This document shows, one piece after another, positions 1 to 6,365 of a stretch of DNA of 27,441 nt (positions within the stretch are counted from its first letter, which is position 1; every line of letters begins with the position of its first letter). The position numbers were made by a program, and so were the translations under genes. This DNA comes from DATLGB01 sp035540675 (lineage in GTDB: Bacteria; Actinomycetota; Thermoleophilia; Solirubrobacterales; Solirubrobacteraceae): NCBI GenBank assembly GCA_035540675.1, contig DATLGB010000100.1, positions 1 to 27,441 of the forward strand, written 5' to 3'. Under the pieces are notes generated by a model. That model had not been told where the DNA came from. It was given only the letters and a program-made list of their open reading frames with translations, and did not search any database.

Positions 1-846
1 GTCCCGACCGACGCGGTGGGGGAGGGCGGCCTGATGGGCCTCGCGCCCGACCCGGACTTCCAGGACGGCAGCCCCTTCGTCTACTTCATGGCGACGCAGG
101 AGGAGGGCGTCCGCGTGCTGCGGTACCGCTGGGACGGCGGCCGGCTGACCCCGGACGGCATCGCGCTCGACGGCGTCCGGGCCGGGACGTTCCACAGCTC
201 GGGCCGCATCCGCTTCGGGCCCGACGACCGGCTGTACGTGGTGACCGGCGACGCCGGCGATCCCGAGTCGGCGCAGGACCCGGCCTCGCTCAACGGCAAG
301 GTGCTCTCCCTCGCGCCGCGGCAGTACCGCGGGGGCGGCGGCCCGCCGCGGATCGTCTCGATCGGGCACCGCAACCCGCAGGGGCTGGACTGGCAGCCCG
401 GCAGCAACCGGCTGTTCGTCACCGAGCACGGGCCGAGCGGCGGCGACGGCCCCAGCTGCTGCGACGAGGTCAACCTCGTCACCCAGGGCGGCAACGCCCT
501 GTGGCCGCGATTCGGCGACGACCAGGAGGGGGAGGGCGCGCCGGCGAAGCTCTGGCAGGAGACGATCGCGCCGTCCGGCAGCGCGTTCGTCAGCCGCCCG
601 GGCTCGGCCTGGACCGGCGACCTGCTCGTCGCTGCGCTGCGCGGAACATCGCTGCGCCGCCTGCAGGTCGACGGCGGCACGATCGGCGACGAGGAGGTCC
701 TGCTCGACGGCGACTACGGCCGCCTGCGCGCGGTCGTCGAGGCGCCCGACGGCACGATCTGGGTCACGACCTCCAACCGCGACGGCCGCGGGTCGCCCGA
801 GGAGGGCGACGACCGCATCCTGCGCGTCGTGCCGCCTGCGGCATGA
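1..846 (+). CDS. PQQ-dependent sugar dehydrogenase (glucose/sorbosone dehydrogenase family), 5' end missing
   Basis: The reading frame is open from base 1 to the TGA at 844-846, giving 281 residues of a protein that begins outside the window. The family is a six-bladed beta-propeller that oxidises aldose sugars or sorbosone with pyrroloquinoline quinone, usually outside the membrane. Family blocks seen in order are GEGGLMGLAPDPDF near the start, LYVVTGDAGD, the IGHRNPQGLDWQPG blade signature, FVTEHGPSGGDG and the DEVN motif. The catalytic His region and the export signal would lie upstream, so substrate and location cannot be read. A Cys-Cys pair follows the EHGPSGGDG motif. A strong hairpin follows the stop, so this is probably the last gene of its unit. 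The family call is firm; the substrate is unknown. Confidence 0.9.
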   Translation, partial: VPTDAVGEGGLMGLAPDPDFQDGSPFVYFMATQEEGVRVLRYRWDGGRLTPDGIALDGVRAGTFHSSGRIRFGPDDRLYVVTGDAGDPESAQDPASLNGKVLSLAPRQYRGGGGPPRIVSIGHRNPQGLDWQPGSNRLFVTEHGPSGGDGPSCCDEVNLVTQGGNALWPRFGDDQEGEGAPAKLWQETIAPSGSAFVSRPGSAWTGDLLVAALRGTSLRRLQVDGGTIGDEEVLLDGDYGRLRAVVEAPDGTIWVTTSNRDGRGSPEEGDDRILRVVPPAA

Positions 847-869
847 GGCTCGGCCGGCGGGGCCGAGTC
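847..869 (+). terminator. Hairpin terminator after the sugar dehydrogenase
   Basis: A perfect 7-bp stem (CTCGGCC at 849-855 with GGCCGAG at 861-867) has a 5-base loop and extends by a G-T and a G-C pair to 847-869. It starts directly after the TGA. There is no T-tract, which is common for actinobacterial hairpin terminators. Confidence 0.5.
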
Positions 870-884
870 GAACCGCCAAGCGGG

Positions 885-890
885 TAGACC
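885..890 (+). promoter_or_regulatory. Candidate -10 box (TAGACC) of a leaderless start
   Basis: TAGACC stands 6 bases before the ATG at 897. The spacing matches the TAGNNT boxes seen before 2403, 18125 and 22138. No Shine-Dalgarno sequence and no clear -35 box is visible. Only TAG of the box matches well, so this is a weak call on its own. Confidence 0.3.
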
Positions 891-896
891 GCGACC

Positions 897-971
897 ATGA
901 TCTCCAAGCTCCTGCGCCTGTTCGCCCTCAAGCAGCTGTTCGACGCCTTCCGGCGCCGTCGCGGCCGCTGA
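897..971 (+). CDS. Possible 24-residue basic peptide
   Basis: ATG at 897 opens a 24-codon frame ending in TGA at 969-971. The peptide begins MISKLLRLFALKQLFDAF and ends in a run of Arg with Gly, so it is an amphipathic helix followed by a basic tail. Short peptides with this hydrophobic-then-basic layout occur in actinobacteria, but I do not recognise a named family. The start is preceded by a TAGACC box at leaderless spacing, which supports expression. No Shine-Dalgarno is present. It could equally be chance; the composition fits a real protein somewhat better than random high-GC sequence would. Confidence 0.35.
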   Translation: MISKLLRLFALKQLFDAFRRRRGR

Positions 972-1051
972 AGAGTCGTGGACCGGGGCGGCGTTCACCG
1001 AGAAGCTCACGGTGACGCGCACCGGTCATCGACAACAACTCACCGGGGGCG

Positions 1052-1540
1052 GTGCTCGATCACGGCGGGCGCCTCACGACGCTGATCGCGAAGGCGCGCG
1101 GGGCGATCGCCGGCGGCGTGCGCGACACGATCGCGCTGCTGCGCCGCGGCGACGCGCTGCTGATCGCCGGCTCGATCGGCTATCTCGCGTTCGACATCCT
1201 CACGCTCGCGGCGATGTTCGAGGCGCTCGGCGGCGGCGCGCCCCCGGTTGCGGCCTTCGTCCTCGCCTACACCGTCGGGCAGGCGGGTTCGATGATCCCG
1301 ACGCCGGCCGGCGTGGGCGGCACCGAGGGCAGCCTGATCGGGATGTTCGTGCTGTGCGGCGCTTCGCTCGGCTCCGCCACCGCGGCCGTCCTGGCCTACC
1401 GCGTCGTCCAGCTCGGCGTGCCGGCCGTGCTGGGGATGATCGCGAGCATCGACCTGCGTCGCATGATCCGCACCGGCCCGACGCCGGCGGAGATCGCCGA
1501 GCGGCACGCGAACGATCCGCGCACGAGCTCAGGAGGCTGA
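1052..1540 (+). pseudogene. N-terminally truncated UPF0104/YbhN-type membrane protein (lysylphosphatidylglycerol synthase TM region family)
   Basis: The frame is open from just after a TGA at 1013-1015 to the TGA at 1538-1540; GTG at 1052 is the first usable start and gives 162 residues. Full family members have about 300 residues and 7-8 membrane spans. This piece matches only the C-terminal half: a DTIALLRRGDALL helix, membrane segments around IGYLAFDILTLAAMF and VAAFVLAYTVGQAGSMI, and the conserved TPAGVGGTEGSLIGMF loop. The N-terminal spans are absent from all frames upstream. Either a deletion removed the 5' half or the piece was left by recombination. No Shine-Dalgarno precedes the GTG. 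A short functional protein is possible but less likely. Confidence 0.6.
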
Positions 1541-1865
1541 GCGGTATCCCCGTGGGAGCGGCGCCGTGACGGCGCCGGAACGCCCGCGAGAAGTAGAGCT
1601 GGTCGGCGTAGCCGGCGCGGTAGGCGATCTCGCCGACCGACAGCGGGTGAAGCGCAGCAGCCGGGCGGCCTCGAGCAGGCCGCGGTCGGTGACGTGCTCC
1701 TTGGTGGTGCGGCCCGTGACCTGGACGAGCGTCTTCGACAGCGCGGCCTGGGGGACGGCGATCGCGTCGGCGTAGTGGACGGCGTCGTGGTGGCGGGCGA
1801 AGTCGCGCTCCAGCACCTCGACGAAGCGGCGGTAGAGGTCCAGGACGGCGTGGTCGCCAGAGCCA
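1529..1865 (-). pseudogene. AraC-family regulator remnant: 5'-truncated at the tRNA and frameshifted
   Basis: The conceptual translation starts right next to the tRNA 3' end. It reads as the end of a linker (HAVLDLYRRFVEVLERDF) and then an AraC-type double helix-turn-helix (ALSKTLVQVTGRTTKEHV, GLLEAARLLRFT, LSVGEIAYRAGYADQLYFSR, AFRRRHGAAPTG, YRSAS, stop at 1529-1531). The second helix-turn-helix is in a different frame: one base is missing near 1643-1648, and one extra base near 1551 restores the first frame. The N-terminal cupin domain of about 170 residues is missing because the tRNA lies there. It ends convergently with the UPF0104 fragment, overlapping by 12 bases. DNA-binding function is almost certainly lost. 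Confidence 0.7.
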
Positions 1866-1938
1866 TGGGCCGGGGTGGATTCGAACCACCGCGCGACGGA
1901 TTATGAGTCCGCTGCTCTGACCGCTGAGCTACCGGCCC
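1866..1938 (-). tRNA. tRNA with anticodon CAU (Ile2 or elongator Met)
   Basis: The 73-base cloverleaf folds fully. The acceptor stem GGGCCGG (1938-1932) pairs with CCGGCCC (1873-1867), and the discriminator is A at 1866. The D arm is GCTC/GAGC. The anticodon stem GCGGA/TCCGT encloses the loop CTCATAA. The T arm GGTGG/CCACC encloses TTCGAAT. CCA is not encoded. The stem lacks the three G-C pairs next to the loop that mark initiator tRNA. The short D loop and CTCATAA loop resemble bacterial tRNA-Ile2, whose C34 becomes lysidine, but elongator Met cannot be excluded from sequence alone. An AraC gene fragment directly abuts its 3' end. Confidence 0.93.
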
Positions 1939-1966
1939 GTCGGTCGCAGGCTATCTGCGTTATCGG

Positions 1967-1980
1967 CCCGCACAGGCGGG
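1967..1980 (+). other. Small inverted repeat between the tRNA and csbD-like gene
   Basis: CCCGC-ACAG-GCGGG lies in the divergent gap of 54 bases between the tRNA (minus) and the CsbD-type gene (plus), 12 bases before the ATG. It could be an operator or a small leader hairpin; nothing more can be said. No convincing -10 box for either gene stands out here. Confidence 0.25.
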
Positions 1981-1992
1981 TACGCGGATCCC

Positions 1993-2181
1993 ATGGGCAT
2001 AACCGACAAGATCACCGGCCGGGCCAAGCAGGCCATCGGCGACCTGACGGGCGACGCCGCCACGCGGCGCGAGGGCAAGAAGGAGGAGCGCAAGGGCGAG
2101 GCGAAGGACGAGCTCGCTCGGGCGCAGGAGAAGGCGGAGCGCAAGGCGGCCGAGGTGGCCGACCTCGAGCGCCGCACCTGA
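1993..2181 (+). CDS. CsbD-family general stress protein
   Basis: This is a 62-residue, highly charged protein beginning MGITDKITGRAKQAIGDLTG, the CsbD-family signature: a GKAKEAVGKLTG-like first helix, then lysine- and glutamate-rich helices. Family length is usually 60-70 residues, so this is complete. CsbD proteins are small soluble proteins induced by general stress in many bacteria; their molecular activity is not known. The second half (KEERKGEAKDELARAQEKAE) should be one long charged helix. It is followed by a hairpin and is probably monocistronic. The neighbouring DUF2294 and GlsB-type genes also belong to small stress-type families. Confidence 0.9.
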   Translation: MGITDKITGRAKQAIGDLTGDAATRREGKKEERKGEAKDELARAQEKAERKAAEVADLERRT

Positions 2182-2194
2182 GGCGGCGCCCCGG

Positions 2195-2210
2195 CGCCTC
2201 GCCGGAGGCG
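2195..2210 (+). terminator. Hairpin after the CsbD gene
   Basis: CGCCTC (2195-2200) pairs with GAGGCG (2205-2210) around the tetraloop GCCG. It overlaps a second, alternative hairpin, GGCG...CGCC at 2185-2198. It lies 14 bases after the CsbD stop and lacks a T-tract. The 2211-2390 stretch that follows holds nothing else I can support. Confidence 0.4.
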
Positions 2211-2390
2211 TAGTGTGGACCTCACGTCAGCCTGGATCCGTCGGGTGACGAGGGGTCCACCGTGGCTTTCTTTCTCCATTTCGACGCTTGCGCCGACGCG
2301 GGGCGAGCGGAACCGGAGGACCCGACGTGCGTCTCCGGCGGGTCTGGCCGGCGCGGGGCCGGGTGGTGGTCGCCGCGCCTGCCGCGCGTG

Positions 2391-2396
2391 TAGGTT
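2391..2396 (+). promoter_or_regulatory. -10 box (TAGGTT) of a leaderless start
   Basis: TAGGTT fits the actinobacterial TANNNT -10 consensus and ends 6 bases before the ATG at 2403, so transcription would begin at or next to the A of the start codon. No Shine-Dalgarno sequence is present. No clear -35 box is visible. Confidence 0.45.
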
Positions 2397-2402
2397 GCCG
2401 CG

Positions 2403-2870
2403 ATGGCCGAAGAACGCGATGCGGAGCGCGGGAGCGGCCTGCTGTCGCGGATCTCCAACGAGATGGTGAAGGCGCAGAAGGAGTTCTGGGGCAAGGGGCC
2501 GGAGGCGGCGAAGTCCTACATGTTCGACGACATGCTGTTCATCGTCATGCACGGCGGCCTGACAGCGGCCGAGAAGACGATGCTGGACTTCGGCCACCAG
2601 GACCTCGTGCGCCAGTTCCGCCAGACGTTCGAGAACGAGATGACCGAGCGCCTGAGCGACATGATCGGGGAGCTCACCGGCCGGAAGGTCCTCACCTACC
2701 AGTCGCAGATCCTGTTCGACCCGGACCGGGTCGTCGAGCTGTTCATCTTCGACGACGACGCCAACGAGAGCGCACGGGCGGCGACCGCGGAGGGCCAGCT
2801 GTCGGAGGGGGAGGCCGGCGAGGCCACGGTCGAGGAGGACCTGGACCAGGCGGCGGGCAGCGGCCGATAG
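2403..2870 (+). CDS. DUF2294-domain protein
   Basis: A 155-residue soluble protein. Residues about 13-115 match the DUF2294 pattern: an amphipathic first helix (RISNEMVKAQKEFWGKGP), the KSYMFDDMLFIVMHGGLT strand region, AEKTMLDFGHQDLVRQFR, and EMTERLSDMIGELTGRKV followed by a strand reading YQSQILFDPDRVVELFIF. The tail, from about residue 118, is acidic and low in complexity (many Glu, Ala, Asp) and looks disordered. The domain is widespread in bacteria, usually about 110 residues, and has no established function. The start has a TAGGTT box 6 bases upstream and no Shine-Dalgarno. A hairpin followed by TTT lies just after the stop, so it is likely transcribed alone. Confidence 0.85.
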   Translation: MAEERDAERGSGLLSRISNEMVKAQKEFWGKGPEAAKSYMFDDMLFIVMHGGLTAAEKTMLDFGHQDLVRQFRQTFENEMTERLSDMIGELTGRKVLTYQSQILFDPDRVVELFIFDDDANESARAATAEGQLSEGEAGEATVEEDLDQAAGSGR

Positions 2871-2875
2871 GGCGT

Positions 2876-2895
2876 CCGCCGGTGGCGCCCGGCGG
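2876..2895 (+). terminator. Terminator after the DUF2294 gene
   Basis: CCGCCGG (2876-2882) pairs perfectly with CCGGCGG (2889-2895) around a 6-base loop and is followed by TTT at 2896-2898. It begins 6 bases after the stop codon. Confidence 0.5.
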
Positions 2896-2930
2896 TTTCG
2901 CGCCGGCGGTGGCGGGGCAGCGCAGGGCCC

Positions 2931-3245
2931 ATGAGCTTGATCGCATTCCTGCTGTCCCTGTTCTTCACCGGCCTCATCGTCGGCGCGCTCGCGCGCCTGG
3001 CCCTTCCGGGCCGCGACCCGATGCCCATCTGGGCGACCATCGGCATCGGCATCGCCGGCTCGTTCCTCGCCGGCCTCGTGGCGATGGCCCTGTTCGACGG
3101 CCGCCCCCGCGGCAGCCTGCTGCTGTCGGTGGTGTTCGCCGCCGGCCTCGTCTACCTCGTCCGCCGCTCGCGCGGCGGCTCGCTGACCCGTCCGGGCGAC
3201 CGCCACGGCCGTCACGGCGGCTCGCCGCTCAGCGGCCGGCACTGA
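2931..3245 (+). CDS. GlsB/YeaQ/YmgE-family stress-response membrane protein
   Basis: A 104-residue membrane protein. Three hydrophobic segments, about residues 3-23, 33-55 and 62-78, are separated by the short conserved loop ARLALPGRDPMPIW and the Gly-rich segment IGIGIAGSFLAGL. That is the layout of the transglycosylase-associated (GlsB/YeaQ) family, usually 80-90 residues. The family is induced by stress in several bacteria and has no enzymatic role shown. The C-terminal 25 residues are basic and rich in Arg, His, Gly and Ser, an extra tail that should face the cytoplasm or wall. A strong hairpin follows at 3268. No TANNNT box or Shine-Dalgarno stands out before the ATG. Confidence 0.87.
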   Translation: MSLIAFLLSLFFTGLIVGALARLALPGRDPMPIWATIGIGIAGSFLAGLVAMALFDGRPRGSLLLSVVFAAGLVYLVRRSRGGSLTRPGDRHGRHGGSPLSGRH

Positions 3246-3267
3246 CCCCTCGCTGACGCACCCGCCG

Positions 3268-3294
3268 CCGCCCGGCCGTCCCGCGGCCGGGCGG
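3268..3294 (+). terminator. Strong hairpin terminator between the GlsB-type gene and the GH3 gene
   Basis: A perfect 10-bp stem, CCGCCCGGCC (3268-3277) with GGCCGGGCGG (3285-3294), has a 7-base loop. It lies 22 bases after the GlsB-type stop and 19 bases before the GH3 start, so it also sits in the GH3 promoter region. Confidence 0.6.
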
Positions 3295-3313
3295 TGTGGT
3301 GGGATGGCGCCCG

Positions 3314-4450
3314 ATGGCGCTCTCGAAGGACCCGGCCGCGCGGCGGCGTCTCGGCGCGCTTGCGGCGACGGCGGTCGCCGCGCTCGGCGTCGGCGCCGCG
3401 GTTGGCGCGACCGGCGGCGACGAGCCGCCGCCGAGCGCTCCGCCGCGAACACAGCCCGCCCGCCGCGACGCGTCGCCGCCCGCGCCTCCGCGGCTGACCG
3501 TCACCCAGCTCGCCGGCCAGGCGGTCATCCTGCGCTTCGCGGGCACGACGGCGCCGGCGTACGTGCGCCGCGCCCTGCGGCGCAAGCGCGTCGCGGGCGT
3601 GATCCTGTTCCGCGACAACGTCCCGACCGCGGCCTCGACGCGCCGGCTCACCCGCTCGCTCCAGCGCGCCGCGGGCGGGCGCGCCCTGATCTGCACCGAT
3701 CAGGAGGGCGGCGACATCCGCGTCCTCGCCTACGCGCCGCCGGAGAACGGCCAGGCGACGATGACGACGCCGACCGTCGTCGCCGCGGCCTCGCGCGCCG
3801 CGGCCCGGGCGCTGCGCCGCGCCGGGATCAACGTGTCGCTGGCGCCGGTGGTCGACGTCGGCGGCCCCGGGCAGCTGATGCGCGGGCGGGCCTTCCCCGG
3901 TGACCCGGCGGACGTCGCCCGGGCGGCGGCCGCGGCGGTCCGCGCCTACCGCGGGACGGGCGTCGCCCCGACCGTCAAGCACTTCCCCGGGCTGGGCGCG
4001 GCCGACGCCAACACCGACGACGCGGCCGTGACGATCGAGCGCTCGGCCCGCGACATCGGCGCGTCCGACCTGCCGCCGTTCAAGGCGGCGATCGCTGCCG
4101 GCGCTCCGATCGTGATGACCTCGCACGCGCGCTACAGCGCGCTCGACGCCGGCGCGGTCGCGTCGCAGTCGCGCACGATCTCCACCGACCTGTTGCGCGG
4201 TCGGCTCGGCTTCCGCGGCGTCGTCATGACCGACAGCCTGGAGGCGGAGGCGGTCAGCGGGCAGATGGACCCGGGGGAGGCCGCGGTGCGCTCCGTGCGC
4301 GCCGGCGCCGACCTCGTGCTCACGACGGGCCGCGGCTCCTACCTGCCGGCGCTGCGCGCGCTGGCGCGCGAGGCGCGCCGCGACCCGGACTTCCGCGCGC
4401 GGTTGCGCGAGGCGGTGGCGCGGGTCGAGGCGCTGCGCGACTCGCTTTAG
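3314..4450 (+). CDS. Exported glycoside hydrolase family 3 protein (beta-N-acetylhexosaminidase-like, variant active-site loop)
   Basis: The ATG at 3314 (378 residues) is preferred over a GTG at 3296 because it starts a clean export signal: a basic stretch (KDPAARRR), then a hydrophobic Ala/Gly helix to about residue 33, then a Pro-rich linker. The GH3 N-terminal barrel follows (TVTQLAGQAVILRF, VAGVILFRDNV, TDQEGGDIRVL, INVSLAPVVDV, KHFPGLG at about 222, GVVMTDSLE with the nucleophile Asp at about 307). NagZ-type enzymes remove N-acetylglucosamine from cell-wall or other glycans and use a DSH triad after KHFPG. Here that place reads NTD, so the usual acid/base His is missing. The TAG stop overlaps the TAA of the convergent RTX gene. 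Family is certain; substrate is not. Confidence 0.88.
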   Translation: MALSKDPAARRRLGALAATAVAALGVGAAVGATGGDEPPPSAPPRTQPARRDASPPAPPRLTVTQLAGQAVILRFAGTTAPAYVRRALRRKRVAGVILFRDNVPTAASTRRLTRSLQRAAGGRALICTDQEGGDIRVLAYAPPENGQATMTTPTVVAAASRAAARALRRAGINVSLAPVVDVGGPGQLMRGRAFPGDPADVARAAAAAVRAYRGTGVAPTVKHFPGLGAADANTDDAAVTIERSARDIGASDLPPFKAAIAAGAPIVMTSHARYSALDAGAVASQSRTISTDLLRGRLGFRGVVMTDSLEAEAVSGQMDPGEAAVRSVRAGADLVLTTGRGSYLPALRALAREARRDPDFRARLREAVARVEALRDSL

Positions 4451-5514
4451 CGGCGCAGCCGGATCGTCAGCGCGCGCGGGCGGCTCGAGTTGCCGGCGGC
4501 GTCGACCGCCGAGACGGTGATCCGCGCCCGCGCGCGGCGGCCGCGCGCGAGCGCCCGCCGCAGCACCCGCCGCTGCCGCGAGTCGAAGGCCAGCCGCAGC
4601 CGGACGCCGCCGCCGCCCACCGCAACCGTGGCGCGCACGGGCTTGAAGGCCAGGTTCAGCCCGCCCGCCTGCAGGAAGCCGGTGGCGAGGACCAGCCCAG
4701 GCTCCGACGAGGTGGCCACGAAGCGCACCGCCCGCGGCCGCCGGCCCACGCGTTGCGTGGTCAGCGCCGCCGCCACGAGCCTCGGGCGCGTCGTGTCGGG
4801 GCCGCTCGGCTGGTCGGGCGGGGGCGCGACCTCGCGGCGCTCGACCGCTTCGCACTCCACGAGCTCGTCGAGCTGGTCGGCCGAGCCGCCGTCGGTGCCG
4901 GGCCCGCAGACCACGCGCTCGCGCACGCCGTCGGCGGTGCTCACGGTGTCGTCCCCGGCGCCCGCGTCGAGCTCGTCGGCGCCCGCGCCGCCGGTGAGCG
5001 TGTCGTTGCCGTCGCCGCCCGTGAGGACGTCGTTGCCGTCGCCGCCGTCGAGGGCGTCGTCGCCGGGGCCTCCATCGAGGACGTCATTGCCCTGGTCGCC
5101 GTCGAGCGCGTCGTTGGAGGCCACGGTCGCGCGCAGCCGGTCCGCGCCCGTCTCGCCGTCGGCGGCCGAGGGCACGGTGCTCGCGTAGGTGAGGGAGTCC
5201 TCGGCAGGACCGGCGATGACGGTGATCGACTTCTCGAGCGCCGTGCGCGGGCAGAACACCTCGATCACCGCCGAGCCCCTGGTCGCGCCCGGGCGGCATT
5301 CGGGCGGGAAGCTGATGCCCTTCGGGTCGTTGGGCTCGTAGAAGCGCACCTCCCGGCCCTGGTCGGAGACCTCGAACGCGTTCTGGACGCCGGCGTCCTC
5401 GCTGCGGAACGTCGCCTCGCCGCCCGTGATGGTCAGGAGGTTGTCGGCCCGCGCGGGCGCGGCGGCGGCGAGCGCCGCGAGCGCCACGGCGGCGGCGGCG
5501 GCGGCGCGCTTCAT
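4447..5514 (-). CDS. Secreted RTX-type calcium-binding repeat protein
   Basis: A 355-residue protein that starts at an ATG overlapping the stop of the upstream gene (ATGA). It has a signal peptide (MKRAAAAAAVALAALAAAAP, then ARAD). A beta-rich domain follows (about 24-130). About five to six RTX nonapeptide repeats of the GGxGxDxLx type lie near 145-205 (GDQGNDVLDGGPGDDALDGG and on), which bind calcium and fold into a parallel beta roll once outside the cell. After a Cys-containing segment (VVCGPGTD, LVECEAVE) and a Pro-rich linker comes a C-terminal Ig-like or Arg-rich domain ending in IRLRR. It shares an operon with the TSP3 and LVIVD proteins. There is no catalytic domain, so a structural or adhesive role is more likely than a toxin. 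Exact function is unknown. Confidence 0.85.
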   Translation of the reverse strand: MKRAAAAAAVALAALAAAAPARADNLLTITGGEATFRSEDAGVQNAFEVSDQGREVRFYEPNDPKGISFPPECRPGATRGSAVIEVFCPRTALEKSITVIAGPAEDSLTYASTVPSAADGETGADRLRATVASNDALDGDQGNDVLDGGPGDDALDGGDGNDVLTGGDGNDTLTGGAGADELDAGAGDDTVSTADGVRERVVCGPGTDGGSADQLDELVECEAVERREVAPPPDQPSGPDTTRPRLVAAALTTQRVGRRPRAVRFVATSSEPGLVLATGFLQAGGLNLAFKPVRATVAVGGGGVRLRLAFDSRQRRVLRRALARGRRARARITVSAVDAAGNSSRPRALTIRLRR

Positions 5515-6359
5515 CGCCGCAGCAGGACGCGCGACCGCGCGACGGTTCGCGGCGGCTGGCCGAGCGCCGTGACCCGCAGCAGCGGCCGCACCCGCCGCAG
5601 CCTGCGCTCGAGGTTGCGGCGGCTCGCAGCCGGCACGCGGACGACGAGGAAGGTGCGCCCGGCGCCGGCCAGCGCAGCGGTCCCGCGGCCGAGCACGAGC
5701 CTGCCCCCGGTCACCTTCATGCGCGGCGCCGACCGGCGGTCGAGCACCAGTTCGCCCGCCAGCCGACAGGCGGCCGAGCAGCGGGCCTCGACGATCACGC
5801 CGGTGCCGATGGCGTCGAAGCGCACCGCTCTCGGCGCGCGAACCCGCACCTGCGCGACCGGCTCGGCGGGCGCGTTGACCTCGGCGTCGCAGGCGTCGCC
5901 GATGCCGTCGGCGTCGGTGTCCTCCTGCCCGGGGTTGGGCACGAAGCGGCAGTTGTCGGGGCCCTTGCGTCCGGCGCTGCGGCGGTCGTAGACACCGTCG
6001 TTGTCGTCGTCGAGGTCGCAGGCGTCGCCGCCCTGCACGCGCGAGTGGTCCGTCGGCAGCGGCTGCCCGGTCTGGACCGGGGTCGCCGGGTACAGCCGCA
6101 CCGGTCCCGTGTTCTGGCCGGCCGGCTCCGGTGGCCGGCCGGCGTCGATGACCGGCGGCGGCGTGTCGGCGTCGCTGTCCTTCTGCGAGGCGTTGCCGTT
6201 GAGCGGGCAGTTGTCGGCCCAGTCCTTGATGAAGTCGCCGTCGTAGTCGGCGACGCCGCACGGCCCGCGCGCGCACGCGTCACCGCCGGCGGGCGCGGCC
6301 ACGGCGGCGGCGGCCGCGAGAGCGGCCGCCGCCGGCAGTGCGATGCGCGCCGCGCGCAC
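5511..6359 (-). CDS. Secreted thrombospondin type 3 repeat protein
   Basis: A 282-residue protein. GTG at 6359 starts a signal peptide (RAARIALP, then Ala-rich to about residue 25). Thrombospondin type 3 calcium-binding repeats follow at about 37-65 (DYDGDFIKDWADNCP, SQKDSDAD) and 110-160 (GDACDLDDDNDGVYD, GPDNCRFVPNPGQEDTDADG, IGDACD). The Asp-rich loops with paired Cys are clear. The C-terminal half (about 170-282) is beta-rich and Arg-rich, with two Cys (EARCSAACRL), and resembles the tails of other secreted proteins in this clade. It begins 6 bases after the LVIVD gene stop and overlaps the RTX gene by 4 bases (ATGA), so all three are probably translated from one message. It is likely a cell-surface or extracellular calcium-binding protein. 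Confidence 0.83.
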   Translation of the reverse strand: MRAARIALPAAAALAAAAAVAAPAGGDACARGPCGVADYDGDFIKDWADNCPLNGNASQKDSDADTPPPVIDAGRPPEPAGQNTGPVRLYPATPVQTGQPLPTDHSRVQGGDACDLDDDNDGVYDRRSAGRKGPDNCRFVPNPGQEDTDADGIGDACDAEVNAPAEPVAQVRVRAPRAVRFDAIGTGVIVEARCSAACRLAGELVLDRRSAPRMKVTGGRLVLGRGTAALAGAGRTFLVVRVPAASRRNLERRLRRVRPLLRVTALGQPPRTVARSRVLLRR

Positions 6360-6365
6360 GGCCCC

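Noticed and set aside
851..877. Similarity to the 3' end of the tRNA at 1866-1890 (shared GGCCGG and TCGAACC), suggesting an att site that would bound the decayed segment
   Set aside because: The match needs several gaps and a T arm cannot pair. The sequence is better explained by the hairpin terminator at 847-869.
1012..1569. 185-codon plus-strand frame overlapping the UPF0104 fragment
   Set aside because: Arg-rich shadow frame; the true homology lies in the frame used by 1052-1540.
2215..2469. 84-codon plus-strand frame between the CsbD and DUF2294 genes
   Set aside because: Its 3' part overlaps the DUF2294 start out of frame, and the protein has no recognisable pattern.
4930..5110. Tandem DNA repeat
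   Set aside because: The repetition is the coding of RTX nonapeptides, with varied codons, and is already explained by the protein.
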